A stretch of 36,868 nucleotides of DNA from an uncultured Oscillibacter sp. (GTDB lineage Bacteria; Bacillota; Clostridia; Oscillospirales; Oscillospiraceae), in NCBI GenBank assembly GCA_905234565.1, contig CAJOHW010000013.1:36106-72973 (forward strand), in the 5' to 3' direction. The first letter of the stretch is position 1, and each line of letters begins with the position of its first letter. A program made the position numbers and the translations under genes. The notes beneath the pieces are model-generated. The model ran no database searches and was not told the DNA's origin. It was given only the letters and a program-made list of their open reading frames with translations. This document shows positions 15,177 through 23,435 of the stretch, in pieces.

Positions 15177-16196
15177 ATGAAAATCCTGGTAACCGGCGGA
15201 GCGGGATACATCGGCTCCCACACCTGTGTGGAACTGGTCCAGGCCGGACACGACATCGTGGTGGTGGACAACTTCGTCAATTCCAGTATGGAGGCCATCC
15301 GCCGGGTCCGGAAGCTGTGCGGGACGGAGTTCCCCTTCGAGGAGATCGACCTGACCGACGGCCCCGCCACGGACCGCCTGCTGGAAAAATATCCGGTGGA
15401 CGTGGTGATGCACTTTGCGGGACTGAAAGCCGTGGGGGAGAGCGTGCAGATCCCCATTGAGTACTACCGGAACAACCTGGGCAGCACCCTGTCCCTGCTC
15501 TCCGCCATGAAAAAGCACGGCGTGAAGAACTTCGTCTTTTCCTCCTCCGCCACGGTCTACGGAGCGGACGCCCCGGTGCCCTATAAAGAGGACTCCCCGG
15601 TGTCCCGCATTACCTCCAGCCCCTACGGGAATACGAAACTCATGATTGAATATATCCTGAAGGACACGGTCCGGGCGGTTCCCGGGTTTAACGCGGCCCT
15701 GCTGCGGTATTTTAACCCCGTAGGCGCCCATGAGAGCGGGGAGATCGGGGAGGACCCCTCCGGCATCCCCAACAATCTCATGCCCTACATCGCCAAGGTG
15801 GCCGTGGGCAAGCTGGACAAGATCCACATCTTCGGCAACGACTACGATACCCCCGACGGCACCTGCCTGCGGGATTATATCCATGTCGTGGATTTGGCCA
15901 AGGGCCATGTGGCGGCGCTGAAAAAGCTGGAGGAGAACTGCGGCGTGTTTGTGTGCAACCTGGGCACCGGAAAGGCCACCAGCGTACTGGAAATGGTGAA
16001 GGCCTTTTCCGCCGCCTGCGGCAAGGACCTGCCCTATGACTTCGCCCCCCGCCGGGAGGGAGACCTGCCGGAGACCTGGGCGGATCCCACCTATGCCAGG
16101 GAGACCCTGGGCTGGACCGCAGAAAAGGGAATCAAGGAGATGTGCGAGGACGTGTGGCGCTGGCAGAGCCGGAATCCCAACGGCTATCGGGATTAA
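15177..16196 (+). CDS. galE: UDP-glucose 4-epimerase
   Basis: Extended short-chain dehydrogenase that interconverts UDP-galactose and UDP-glucose in the Leloir pathway using bound NAD. 339 residues, standard length. NAD-binding GGAGYIGS spans residues 7-14; the catalytic set is S124 (SSSATVYG), Y150 and K154 (YGNTK). RYFNPVGAHESG and LRDYIHVVDLA are family signatures. AGGAGG lies shortly before the ATG. First gene of galE-galK-galT, with galK starting 11 nt downstream. It can also supply UDP-galactose for cell-surface polysaccharide when galactose is absent. Confidence 0.97.
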   Translation: MKILVTGGAGYIGSHTCVELVQAGHDIVVVDNFVNSSMEAIRRVRKLCGTEFPFEEIDLTDGPATDRLLEKYPVDVVMHFAGLKAVGESVQIPIEYYRNNLGSTLSLLSAMKKHGVKNFVFSSSATVYGADAPVPYKEDSPVSRITSSPYGNTKLMIEYILKDTVRAVPGFNAALLRYFNPVGAHESGEIGEDPSGIPNNLMPYIAKVAVGKLDKIHIFGNDYDTPDGTCLRDYIHVVDLAKGHVAALKKLEENCGVFVCNLGTGKATSVLEMVKAFSAACGKDLPYDFAPRREGDLPETWADPTYARETLGWTAEKGIKEMCEDVWRWQSRNPNGYRD

Positions 16197-16207
16197 AGGA
16201 GGCAGAT

Positions 16208-17497
16208 ATGCGCAGACTTTCGGAACTCCGCCGGGACCTGGCCTCCGGGGCCTATGACGGCCTGTTCTCCCGGCTCTACCCCGCCCAGCCTCCTGAGACG
16301 GGCCGCCAGCGGGTATCGGCGGTGCTGGACGGGTATCAGGAGGCCTTTGGCCGGGATGACACGGCGGAGGCCGCCGTGTTCTCCGCCCCGGGCCGCACGG
16401 AGATCGGCGGCAACCACACGGACCACCAACGGGGGAAGGTCCTCACCGCCTCCGTGGACCTGGACGCCCTGGCCTGCGCCGCTCCCAACGGCACAGATAC
16501 GGTGCGGGTGTTCTCCCTGGGATACGGCATGGCATCGGCGGACTGCCGGGATCTTGCCCCGGTGAAGGCGGAGGAGAATACCACCCAGGCCATTCTCCGG
16601 GGCATCCTGGCCCGGGTCCGGGAACTGGGCTATGCCGCCGCCGGGTTCGACGCCTATGTTGCCTCGGAGGTGCCCGGGGGATCTGGGCTCTCCTCCTCCG
16701 CCTGCTTTGAGGTGCTCATGGGCACGGTGGTGAACCACCTGTTCTGCGGCGGGAAGCTCTCTTCCACGGAGATCGCCCAGATCGGACAGTACGCGGAAAA
16801 CGTCTACTTCGGCAAGCCCTCCGGCCTGATGGACCAGATGGGCTGCGCCACCGGGGGCATTGTGGCCATCGACTTCCGGGACCAGGCCCATCCGGTGGTC
16901 CGTCCGGTCCAGTTCGACTTCGCCACCGCCGGGTGCGCCCTGTGCATCGTGGATACCGGGGCGGATCACGCGGATCTGACGGCGGATTACGCCGCTATCC
17001 CGGCGGAGATGCGGTCTGTGGCCGCCGCCTTCGGCAAAGAGGTCCTGTGTGAAGTGGACGAGAACGAGTTCTATCAGGCGGTGCCCAAGCTCCGCAAGTC
17101 CCTGGGGGACCGGGCGGTACTCCGGGCCATCCACTACTTTACGGACTCCCAGCGGGTGGAAAACCAGGTGGCCGCCCTGGAACGGGGAGACTTTGACCGC
17201 TTCTTGCGGCTGGTCAGTTCCTCCGGCCACTCCTCCTATATGTACCTGCAAAACGTGGACACCTATCGCAACAGCGCCTATCAGCCTGTGGCGGTGGCTC
17301 TGGCCATGGCCGGGTATTATCTGGACGGACAGGGGGCCCGCCGGGTCCACGGCGGCGGCTTTGCCGGAACCATCCAGGCTTTTGTGCCCCTGGACCGGGT
17401 GGACTCCTTCCGGACAGGCATGGACGCCCTGCTGGGGCAGGGTGCCTGCCGGGTGACTTCCATCCGGGGTGTAGGCGGCTGCGTCATTGCGGGGTGA
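16208..17497 (+). CDS. galK: galactokinase
   Basis: GHMP-family kinase that phosphorylates alpha-D-galactose at C1. 429 residues, somewhat longer than the 380-400 of E. coli or Bacillus GalK, mainly in the N-terminal 60 residues. The substrate-recognition segment GRTEIGGNHTDHQRG (residues 61-75), the GHMP ATP loop GGSGLSSSA (about 157-165) and the C-terminal VHGGGFAGTIQAF are all present. The start at 16208 follows AGGAGG by 5 nt; the open frame extends further upstream into galE but without a suitable site. Its stop lies 4 nt before the galT start, so the two are translationally coupled. Confidence 0.96.
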   Translation: MRRLSELRRDLASGAYDGLFSRLYPAQPPETGRQRVSAVLDGYQEAFGRDDTAEAAVFSAPGRTEIGGNHTDHQRGKVLTASVDLDALACAAPNGTDTVRVFSLGYGMASADCRDLAPVKAEENTTQAILRGILARVRELGYAAAGFDAYVASEVPGGSGLSSSACFEVLMGTVVNHLFCGGKLSSTEIAQIGQYAENVYFGKPSGLMDQMGCATGGIVAIDFRDQAHPVVRPVQFDFATAGCALCIVDTGADHADLTADYAAIPAEMRSVAAAFGKEVLCEVDENEFYQAVPKLRKSLGDRAVLRAIHYFTDSQRVENQVAALERGDFDRFLRLVSSSGHSSYMYLQNVDTYRNSAYQPVAVALAMAGYYLDGQGARRVHGGGFAGTIQAFVPLDRVDSFRTGMDALLGQGACRVTSIRGVGGCVIAG

Positions 17498-17501
17498 GCG
17501 T

Positions 17502-19004
17502 ATGATGGATCTGTTGATTTCCCAGTTGGTGGAGTACGCCGTCCGGAAGGGCTGGATCCAGGGAGAGGACCGGATCTGGGCCGCCAACCGGCTTTTGGAG
17601 GCTCTGGGCCTGGACGGCTTCGGGGGACTGGTTCCCGTGGAGGATCTGCCCCCCCTTCAGGAGATTCTGGACAGGCTGTGTGACGACGCCGCGAGACGGG
17701 GCGTGATTCCGGCGGACTCCGTGGTGAACCACGACCTGCTGGATACCCGGCTCATGGGGGTACTCGTCCCCAGGCCCTCGGAGGTGGCGGAGACCTTCCG
17801 CACCCTGTACCGCCGCTCCCCCCAGACCGCCACCAACTGGTACTACGGCTTTTCCGGCGACACCGACTATATCCGCCGGGACCGTATTGCCAAAGACCGT
17901 AAATGGACCGTGGACACGGAGTATGGGGCCTTGGACATCACCATCAACCTGTCCAAGCCGGAGAAAGATCCCAAGGCCATTGCCGCCGCCGGGAAAGTGC
18001 GCAGTACGGGCTATCCCAAGTGCCTGCTGTGCGCGGAGAACGAGGGCTACGCGGGGCATCTGAACCACCCCGCCCGACAGAACCACCGGATCATCCCCAT
18101 TGTTTTGAACGGCGCGGACTTTTTCCTCCAATACAGCCCCTATGTCTACTACACCGAGCACTGCATCGTCCTGAACCGGGAGCATATCCCCATGCGCATT
18201 GACGAAAAGGCCTTTGGAAACCTGCTGGATTTCGTGGGACAGTTCCCCCACTACTTCTTAGGGTCCAACGCGGACCTGCCCATTGTGGGCGGCAGCGTTT
18301 TGAGCCACGACCACTATCAGGGGGGCCGCTACACCTTCCCCATGGAGCGGGCGGAGGTGGAGGAGCGCTTCACCCTTCCGGGCTTTGAAGATGTGGAGGC
18401 CGGAGGCGTCAAGTGGCCCATGCCCGTGATCCGGATCCGGCACGGGGATCCCAAGCGTTTGATTGCCCTGGCGGTCCGGATCCTGGACGCCTGGCGGGTC
18501 TATGACGATCCGGAGGCGGGAGTGTTCCACGAAACGGCGGGAGAGCCTCACAACACCATCACCCCCATTGCCCGGCGGCGGGGGCAGGACTATGAGCTGG
18601 ATCTGGTTCTGCGGAACAACCGCACGTCGGAGGAGCACCCCCTGGGCATCTTCCACCCCCACGCGGACAAGCACCACATCAAAAAGGAGAACATCGGCCT
18701 CATTGAGGTCATGGGTCTTGCGGTGCTGCCCTCCCGGCTGGACCGGGAACTGGCGGCGGTGGCGGAGGCTCTGACCGCCGGGGCGGACCGGGCGGAACTG
18801 GAAGCCAATCCCCTGACGGCCTCCCACGCCGCCTGGGCGGAGGACATCCGCAGACGCCGGAAGGACCTGACCCGGGAAAACGCGGAGGCGGTGCTTCAGG
18901 AGGAGACGGGTCAGGTGTTCCGGGCCGTGCTGGAGGACGCCGGAACCTTCAAGCGCACGGAGGCGGGCCGTCAGGCCTTCCATCAGTTTATCGAGAGCGT
19001 GTAA
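17502..19004 (+). CDS. galT: UDP-glucose--hexose-1-phosphate uridylyltransferase, class II
   Basis: Transfers UMP from UDP-glucose to galactose-1-phosphate, the central Leloir step. At 500 residues it belongs to the long Firmicutes-type class (GalT2) and not the 350-residue enterobacterial class. The nucleotidyl-transfer region is visible as VGGSVLSHDHYQGGRYTF with the paired histidines, together with KCLLCAENEGYAG and FHETAGEPHNTITP. Two adjacent ATG codons (17502, 17505) could serve as start; the site GGTGAG is weak, so coupling to galK termination 4 nt upstream probably drives translation. It closes the gal operon; era follows after 47 nt without a visible terminator. Confidence 0.95.
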   Translation: MMDLLISQLVEYAVRKGWIQGEDRIWAANRLLEALGLDGFGGLVPVEDLPPLQEILDRLCDDAARRGVIPADSVVNHDLLDTRLMGVLVPRPSEVAETFRTLYRRSPQTATNWYYGFSGDTDYIRRDRIAKDRKWTVDTEYGALDITINLSKPEKDPKAIAAAGKVRSTGYPKCLLCAENEGYAGHLNHPARQNHRIIPIVLNGADFFLQYSPYVYYTEHCIVLNREHIPMRIDEKAFGNLLDFVGQFPHYFLGSNADLPIVGGSVLSHDHYQGGRYTFPMERAEVEERFTLPGFEDVEAGGVKWPMPVIRIRHGDPKRLIALAVRILDAWRVYDDPEAGVFHETAGEPHNTITPIARRRGQDYELDLVLRNNRTSEEHPLGIFHPHADKHHIKKENIGLIEVMGLAVLPSRLDRELAAVAEALTAGADRAELEANPLTASHAAWAEDIRRRRKDLTRENAEAVLQEETGQVFRAVLEDAGTFKRTEAGRQAFHQFIESV

Positions 19005-19051
19005 AGGAAAAAGCATTGTAATTGCTGGAATCATCAGCGAAGGAGCGTTTC

Positions 19052-19954
19052 ATGTCGGATATCCGGAAAACCGCCATGGTCACGGTCTGCGGACGGCCCA
19101 ATGTGGGCAAGTCCAGCCTGACCAATGCCCTGGTGGGAGAGAAGATTGCCATTGTGTCCAATAAGGCCCAGACCACCCGGAACCGGATCTGCGGCGTGGT
19201 GAACCGGGAGGATACCCAGATCGTTCTGCTGGATACCCCCGGCCTCCACCGTCCCCGGTCCGCCTTGGGGGAGTATATGGTGAAAGTGGTGCGGCAGAGT
19301 TTGGAGGGCGTGGACTGCGCGCTGCTGCTTGTGGAGCCGGCGGCCCATGTGGGCGGTCCGGAGGAGGCCTTGATCCGCCGCATCCGGGAGGAACAGATCC
19401 CCGCCATCCTCTGTATCAACAAGATCGACACCGTGGAACCGGCGTCCCTCCTTCCCGTCATGGCGGCTTACCATGCCGCCTGGGACGGCTTCCAGGCCAT
19501 TGTGCCCATCTCCGCCCGTACCGGAGACGGCTTGGACGATCTGGTGTCGGAGATCCGCAAGTACGCGGAAGAGGGACCCCAACTGTTCCCCGACGGGCAG
19601 GTCAGCGATCAGCCGGACCAGCAGGTTATGGGGGAACTGCTGCGGGAAAAACTGCTGCTGTGCTTAGACCAGGAGGTGCCCCACGGCGTGGCGGTGGAGA
19701 TCACCCGGTTTTCTGAGCGGGAGGACGGCATCGTGGACGTGGACGCCGTGATTTACTGCGAAAAGGCCAGCCACAAGGGGATTATCATCGGGAAACAGGG
19801 GGCTATGCTGAAAAAAGCCAGCTCCCTGGCCCGGACGGAGATGGAGCGGTTTATGGGCACCAAGGTGTGCCTGAAAACCTGGGTGAAGGTGAAGGAGAAC
19901 TGGCGTGCCAGCGCCGGAGCCGTCCGGTCCATGGGCTACCGGGATCTCACGTGA
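19052..19954 (+). CDS. era: GTPase Era
   Basis: Essential ribosome-assembly GTPase that binds the 3' end of 16S rRNA and helps mature the 30S subunit. 300 residues, standard length. G1 GRPNVGKS (residues 14-21), switch I region AQTTRNRI, G3 DTPG, G4 NKID and G5 SARTG are intact. The KH RNA-binding domain ends with GIIIGKQGAMLKK and WVKVKENWR. The start at 19052 has AAGGAG 6 nt upstream; an in-frame ATG at 19022 lacks a site. It is followed at once by a strong terminator, so era closes whatever transcript it is on. Linkage to gal genes is unusual, since era usually sits with ybeY or recO, but no functional link is implied. Confidence 0.97.
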   Translation: MSDIRKTAMVTVCGRPNVGKSSLTNALVGEKIAIVSNKAQTTRNRICGVVNREDTQIVLLDTPGLHRPRSALGEYMVKVVRQSLEGVDCALLLVEPAAHVGGPEEALIRRIREEQIPAILCINKIDTVEPASLLPVMAAYHAAWDGFQAIVPISARTGDGLDDLVSEIRKYAEEGPQLFPDGQVSDQPDQQVMGELLREKLLLCLDQEVPHGVAVEITRFSEREDGIVDVDAVIYCEKASHKGIIIGKQGAMLKKASSLARTEMERFMGTKVCLKTWVKVKENWRASAGAVRSMGYRDLT

Positions 19955-19963
19955 GCGCATCGT

Positions 19964-19992
19964 GTCTGGCGGCGTCTGCCGCCAGACTTTTT
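19964..19992 (+). terminator. Rho-independent terminator after era
   Basis: Perfect 10-bp stem (19964-19973 with 19978-19987), GTCT loop and five T residues (19988-19992). Flanking GAGCGC and GCGCTC could extend it as an outer helix. Confidence 0.95.
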
Positions 19993-20056
19993 ATCGCGCT
20001 CTGTCAGCTTTGCTATCTATGAGGTTCCCAACACGGCAACCGGCGACAAATCATAA
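19987..20056. repeat. dispersed intergenic element, copy B
   Basis: Second copy of the element at 6958-7027, same orientation on the plus strand, starting on the T tract of the era terminator and filling most of the leader before addB. The CACGGCAAC core and the CTTTTTA-TCGCGC end are the best-conserved parts. Weak -35/-10-like hexamers (19991-20019) lie inside it and could drive addB. Confidence 0.6.
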
Positions 20057-20096
20057 GTAAAACGGCATTTCTTTTCTGATAACAGGAGGCGGTGGA

Positions 20097-23000
20097 ATGC
20101 TTCATCTGTGGATGGGCAGGGCAAAGACGGGAAAGACGGCGGCGGTGCTGGAAGCCATCCGGGATCTGGGGGACCGCTCCCGGCAGATTCTCCTGGTGCC
20201 GGAACACGTGTCCCACAAGGCGGAGGTGGATCTGTGCCGGGTCTGCGGAGATACGGCCAGCCGACACGCGGAGGTTTTGAGCTTCCGCCGCTTAGGGGAC
20301 CGGGTCCTCTCCCGCACGGGGGGCATCGCCCAGGTGTCCTTGGACGCCGGGGGGCGGCTTTTGACGGTACAGCGCTGCGCGGAGGAACTGTCCGCGTCCC
20401 TGACGGTGTACCGCCGCCCTTCCCGGAAACCGGCGTTTCTGGTGCAGCTGCTGGAACTGTTCGACGAGCTGCGCTCCTACGCGGTGACGCCGGAAGTCCT
20501 CTCCCTGCGGGCCCAAGAGACCTCCGGCCCCGTACGGGACAAGCTGTCAGACCTGGCCCTGCTGTACGGGGCCTATGAGTCCCGCCTGCGGCAAAACGGC
20601 CACGACGCCCGGGACCCCATGAGCCGCCTGTGTGACCACCTGGCGGAATCCGGCTATGTCCGGGACAAGGACCTGTTTCTGGACGGCTTTACCTACTTCA
20701 ACGCCCAGGAGCGGCGGATTTTGGAGATCATGCTCCGTCAGGCGTCCTCCGTCACGGTGACGCTCTTAGGAGAGCCGGGGGAAGCGGGAGAAGAAGCGTT
20801 TTTCGCCCCGGCTTTGAAAACCCGCTTCCAGCTGGAACGTCTGGCCCAGGACGCGGGGTGCGAGTGGGATCTGCGGCAGTTCCGGGCCGGACCGGGCGGG
20901 GCCCTGGGCCATTTGGAGCGGTACTTCTTCGGCGGCGGTGTCCCCTGGCCGGAGGAACAGGTTCCCATCCGGGTATTGGAGGCGGGGACGCCTCTCACGG
21001 AGGTGGAACAGGCGGCGGCAGAAATCCGGCGTCTGGTATCCTCCGGCAGAGTCCGCTACCGGGACATCGCCGTGGCGGCCCGAAATATGGAGGACTATGA
21101 GGCCCCCATCGCCGCCGTGTTCCCCCGGTGGGAGATCCCTGTGTATCTGAGCCGCCGGAGTGATATCCTGGAAAAGCCCGTTGTCAGTCTCCTGACCGGG
21201 GTGCTGGCCGCCGTGACGGACGGATATGAGTATGAGGAGATGTTCCGGTGGCTGAAAACCGGCCTGGGGGGACTGACGCCGGAGGAATGCGACGTGCTGG
21301 AAAACTACGTCCTCAAGTGGGAGATCCACGGTTCCATGTGGCTGCGGGACGTGGACTGGACGGAGCACCCGGAGGGTTACGGCGTCCCCTGGACCGCCGC
21401 ACGGCAGGAACAGCTGGACCAGGTCAACGCCCTGCGCCGCCGGGTCCGTCCGCCCCTTTCTGCCCTGTCCGAGGACCTGAAAGCCGCCAAAACCGCCCGG
21501 GAGAAAGTGGAGGCCCTGTACGGCTTTATGGAGCATCTGGGCCTGCAAGCGGCCCTGGAAGAGCGGATGCGCCGTCAGGCGGAGGCGGGACGGTTACAGG
21601 AGGCGGAGGAAACCGCCCAGCTGTGGGAGATCCTGTGCGGGATTCTGGACCAGTTCGTGGAGATCCTGGGGGAGGAACCCATGGATACGGACACCTTTGC
21701 CCGTCTGTTCCGTCAGGCCCTCAGCCAGTACAGCGTGGGCACCATCCCCGCCGCCCTGGACCAGGTGTCCGCCGGGGAGATCACCCGGAACGACCGCCAT
21801 ACGGTGAAATACCTGTTCTTCCTGGGGGCCAACGACCACGTGCTGCCCAGTCCCGGCCAGAGCGGAGGCATCCTGAACCGGGAGGATCGGCAGGAACTGG
21901 CGAAATTAGGGGTGGAACTGGCCCCTACGGGCATGGAACAGCTGGGGATCGAACTCCATCACCTCTACGCCGCCCTGTCCCAGCCTACGGAAGGGCTGTG
22001 GGTCAGTTGCCCTCTGCGGGACACCTCCGGCGGGGAACTGCGGCCCGCCTTTCTCATTGACCGTCTGAAAACCCTGTTCCCGTCCCTGAATGTGGAAAAA
22101 GAGGACCCGGGCAAGTCCTGGCGGCTCACCGCCCCCCTCCCCGCCCTGGAAGCGGCGGGATATGACACCACCCTGCGCCGCTATTTCCGCGCCCAAAGCG
22201 CGGACGGCGGACCGGATGGTTCCAACGTCCAAAGCGCCTTAGACGCCATGGAGCGGGCGGCGGCTTTGCGGCGGGGGAGCCTGTCCCCCCAGGCGGTGCG
22301 GGCGCTGTACGGCACGAAAGCTGCCCTGTCCGCATCCCGGCTGGAACGGATGCGCTCCTGCCACTTCTCTTACTTCATGGAATACGGCCTGAAAGCCAAG
22401 CCCCGGAAGGAGGCGTCCTTCGACGCGCCTCAGATCGGTACCTTCCTCCATTATCTCCTGGAACACGTCACCCGGGACGTGCTGGCCATGGGAGGCTTCG
22501 GGGCTGTGGAGGAGGCGGAACTGCACCGTTTGACCAATCAGTATATCCGGCAGTTTGAACAGGAGACCTTTGGAGACCTGTCCCGGAAGGGGGCCCGGTT
22601 CCGCTATCTCTTCACCCGTCTGCGCCGCACGGCCCGGACCGTGGTGGATTTGGCGGCGGAGGAACTGCGCCAGTCGGACTTTGTGCCCGTGGCCTTTGAG
22701 CTGTCCTTCGGGGATGGCGGCGATGTGCCCGCCGTGGTGATCCGGGAGCCGGACAGCGAACTGCGTTTACAGGGCCGGGCGGACCGGGTGGACGGCTGGA
22801 TCAAGGACGGAAAGCTCTATGTGCGGGTGGTGGACTACAAGTCCGGCAAAAAGCGGTTCGATTTGGGGGCCGTGCGCATGGGGCTGGATCTGCAAATGCT
22901 GCTGTACCTCTTTGCCCTGGGGGATCAGGGGGCAGCACGGTTCGGACGGGAGATTGTCCCGGCGGGGGTGCTGTACTTCCCGGTCCGGGACGACATTCTT

Positions 23001-23435
23001 CCGGCGGATCGGGCGATCACGCCGGAACAGCTGGTCCGGCTGCGGGAGAAGGAACTGCGCCGGACCGGACTGCTGCTGTCGGACCCGGAGGTACTGCGGG
23101 CCATGGAGCATGAGGCCCTGACGGAGCCCCGGTATTTACCCCTTCGGGTGGGAAAGGACGGCAGTATTGCCGGAGGACTTGCCTCCGCCGAACAGTTCGG
23201 GAAACTGCGGCGCTATGTGGACCGGCTGCTCACAGAGATCGCGGCGGAAATCCGGGGCGGCAACATCAACGCGGACCCCTGTGTCCGCCACGCCGGAGAG
23301 GACCCCTGCCAGTACTGCGACTGGGGAGACGCCTGCCACTTCCAGGAGGGCCGGGACACGGACTGCCGGCGCTATGTGCTGCCCATGGACCCCACGGCCT
23401 TTTGGGAATGGCTGGAACGAGAGGAGGCACCATGA
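20097..23435 (+). CDS. addB: ATP-dependent helicase/deoxyribonuclease subunit B
   Basis: AddB subunit of the AddAB complex, which resects double-strand breaks and loads RecA at Chi. 1112 residues, in the normal range. An N-terminal P-loop GRAKTGKT (residues 7-14) starts the inactivated helicase-like fold. The C-terminal RecB-type nuclease carries VVDYKSGKK. Four cysteines, C755 (RSCHFSYF) and C1071, C1074 and C1080 (CQYCDWGDAC), form the [4Fe-4S] staple known from B. subtilis AddB. AGGAGG lies 7 nt before the ATG. The stop overlaps the addA start (ATGA). Only a weak promoter candidate is seen upstream of it. Confidence 0.97.
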   Translation: MLHLWMGRAKTGKTAAVLEAIRDLGDRSRQILLVPEHVSHKAEVDLCRVCGDTASRHAEVLSFRRLGDRVLSRTGGIAQVSLDAGGRLLTVQRCAEELSASLTVYRRPSRKPAFLVQLLELFDELRSYAVTPEVLSLRAQETSGPVRDKLSDLALLYGAYESRLRQNGHDARDPMSRLCDHLAESGYVRDKDLFLDGFTYFNAQERRILEIMLRQASSVTVTLLGEPGEAGEEAFFAPALKTRFQLERLAQDAGCEWDLRQFRAGPGGALGHLERYFFGGGVPWPEEQVPIRVLEAGTPLTEVEQAAAEIRRLVSSGRVRYRDIAVAARNMEDYEAPIAAVFPRWEIPVYLSRRSDILEKPVVSLLTGVLAAVTDGYEYEEMFRWLKTGLGGLTPEECDVLENYVLKWEIHGSMWLRDVDWTEHPEGYGVPWTAARQEQLDQVNALRRRVRPPLSALSEDLKAAKTAREKVEALYGFMEHLGLQAALEERMRRQAEAGRLQEAEETAQLWEILCGILDQFVEILGEEPMDTDTFARLFRQALSQYSVGTIPAALDQVSAGEITRNDRHTVKYLFFLGANDHVLPSPGQSGGILNREDRQELAKLGVELAPTGMEQLGIELHHLYAALSQPTEGLWVSCPLRDTSGGELRPAFLIDRLKTLFPSLNVEKEDPGKSWRLTAPLPALEAAGYDTTLRRYFRAQSADGGPDGSNVQSALDAMERAAALRRGSLSPQAVRALYGTKAALSASRLERMRSCHFSYFMEYGLKAKPRKEASFDAPQIGTFLHYLLEHVTRDVLAMGGFGAVEEAELHRLTNQYIRQFEQETFGDLSRKGARFRYLFTRLRRTARTVVDLAAEELRQSDFVPVAFELSFGDGGDVPAVVIREPDSELRLQGRADRVDGWIKDGKLYVRVVDYKSGKKRFDLGAVRMGLDLQMLLYLFALGDQGAARFGREIVPAGVLYFPVRDDILPADRAITPEQLVRLREKELRRTGLLLSDPEVLRAMEHEALTEPRYLPLRVGKDGSIAGGLASAEQFGKLRRYVDRLLTEIAAEIRGGNINADPCVRHAGEDPCQYCDWGDACHFQEGRDTDCRRYVLPMDPTAFWEWLEREEAP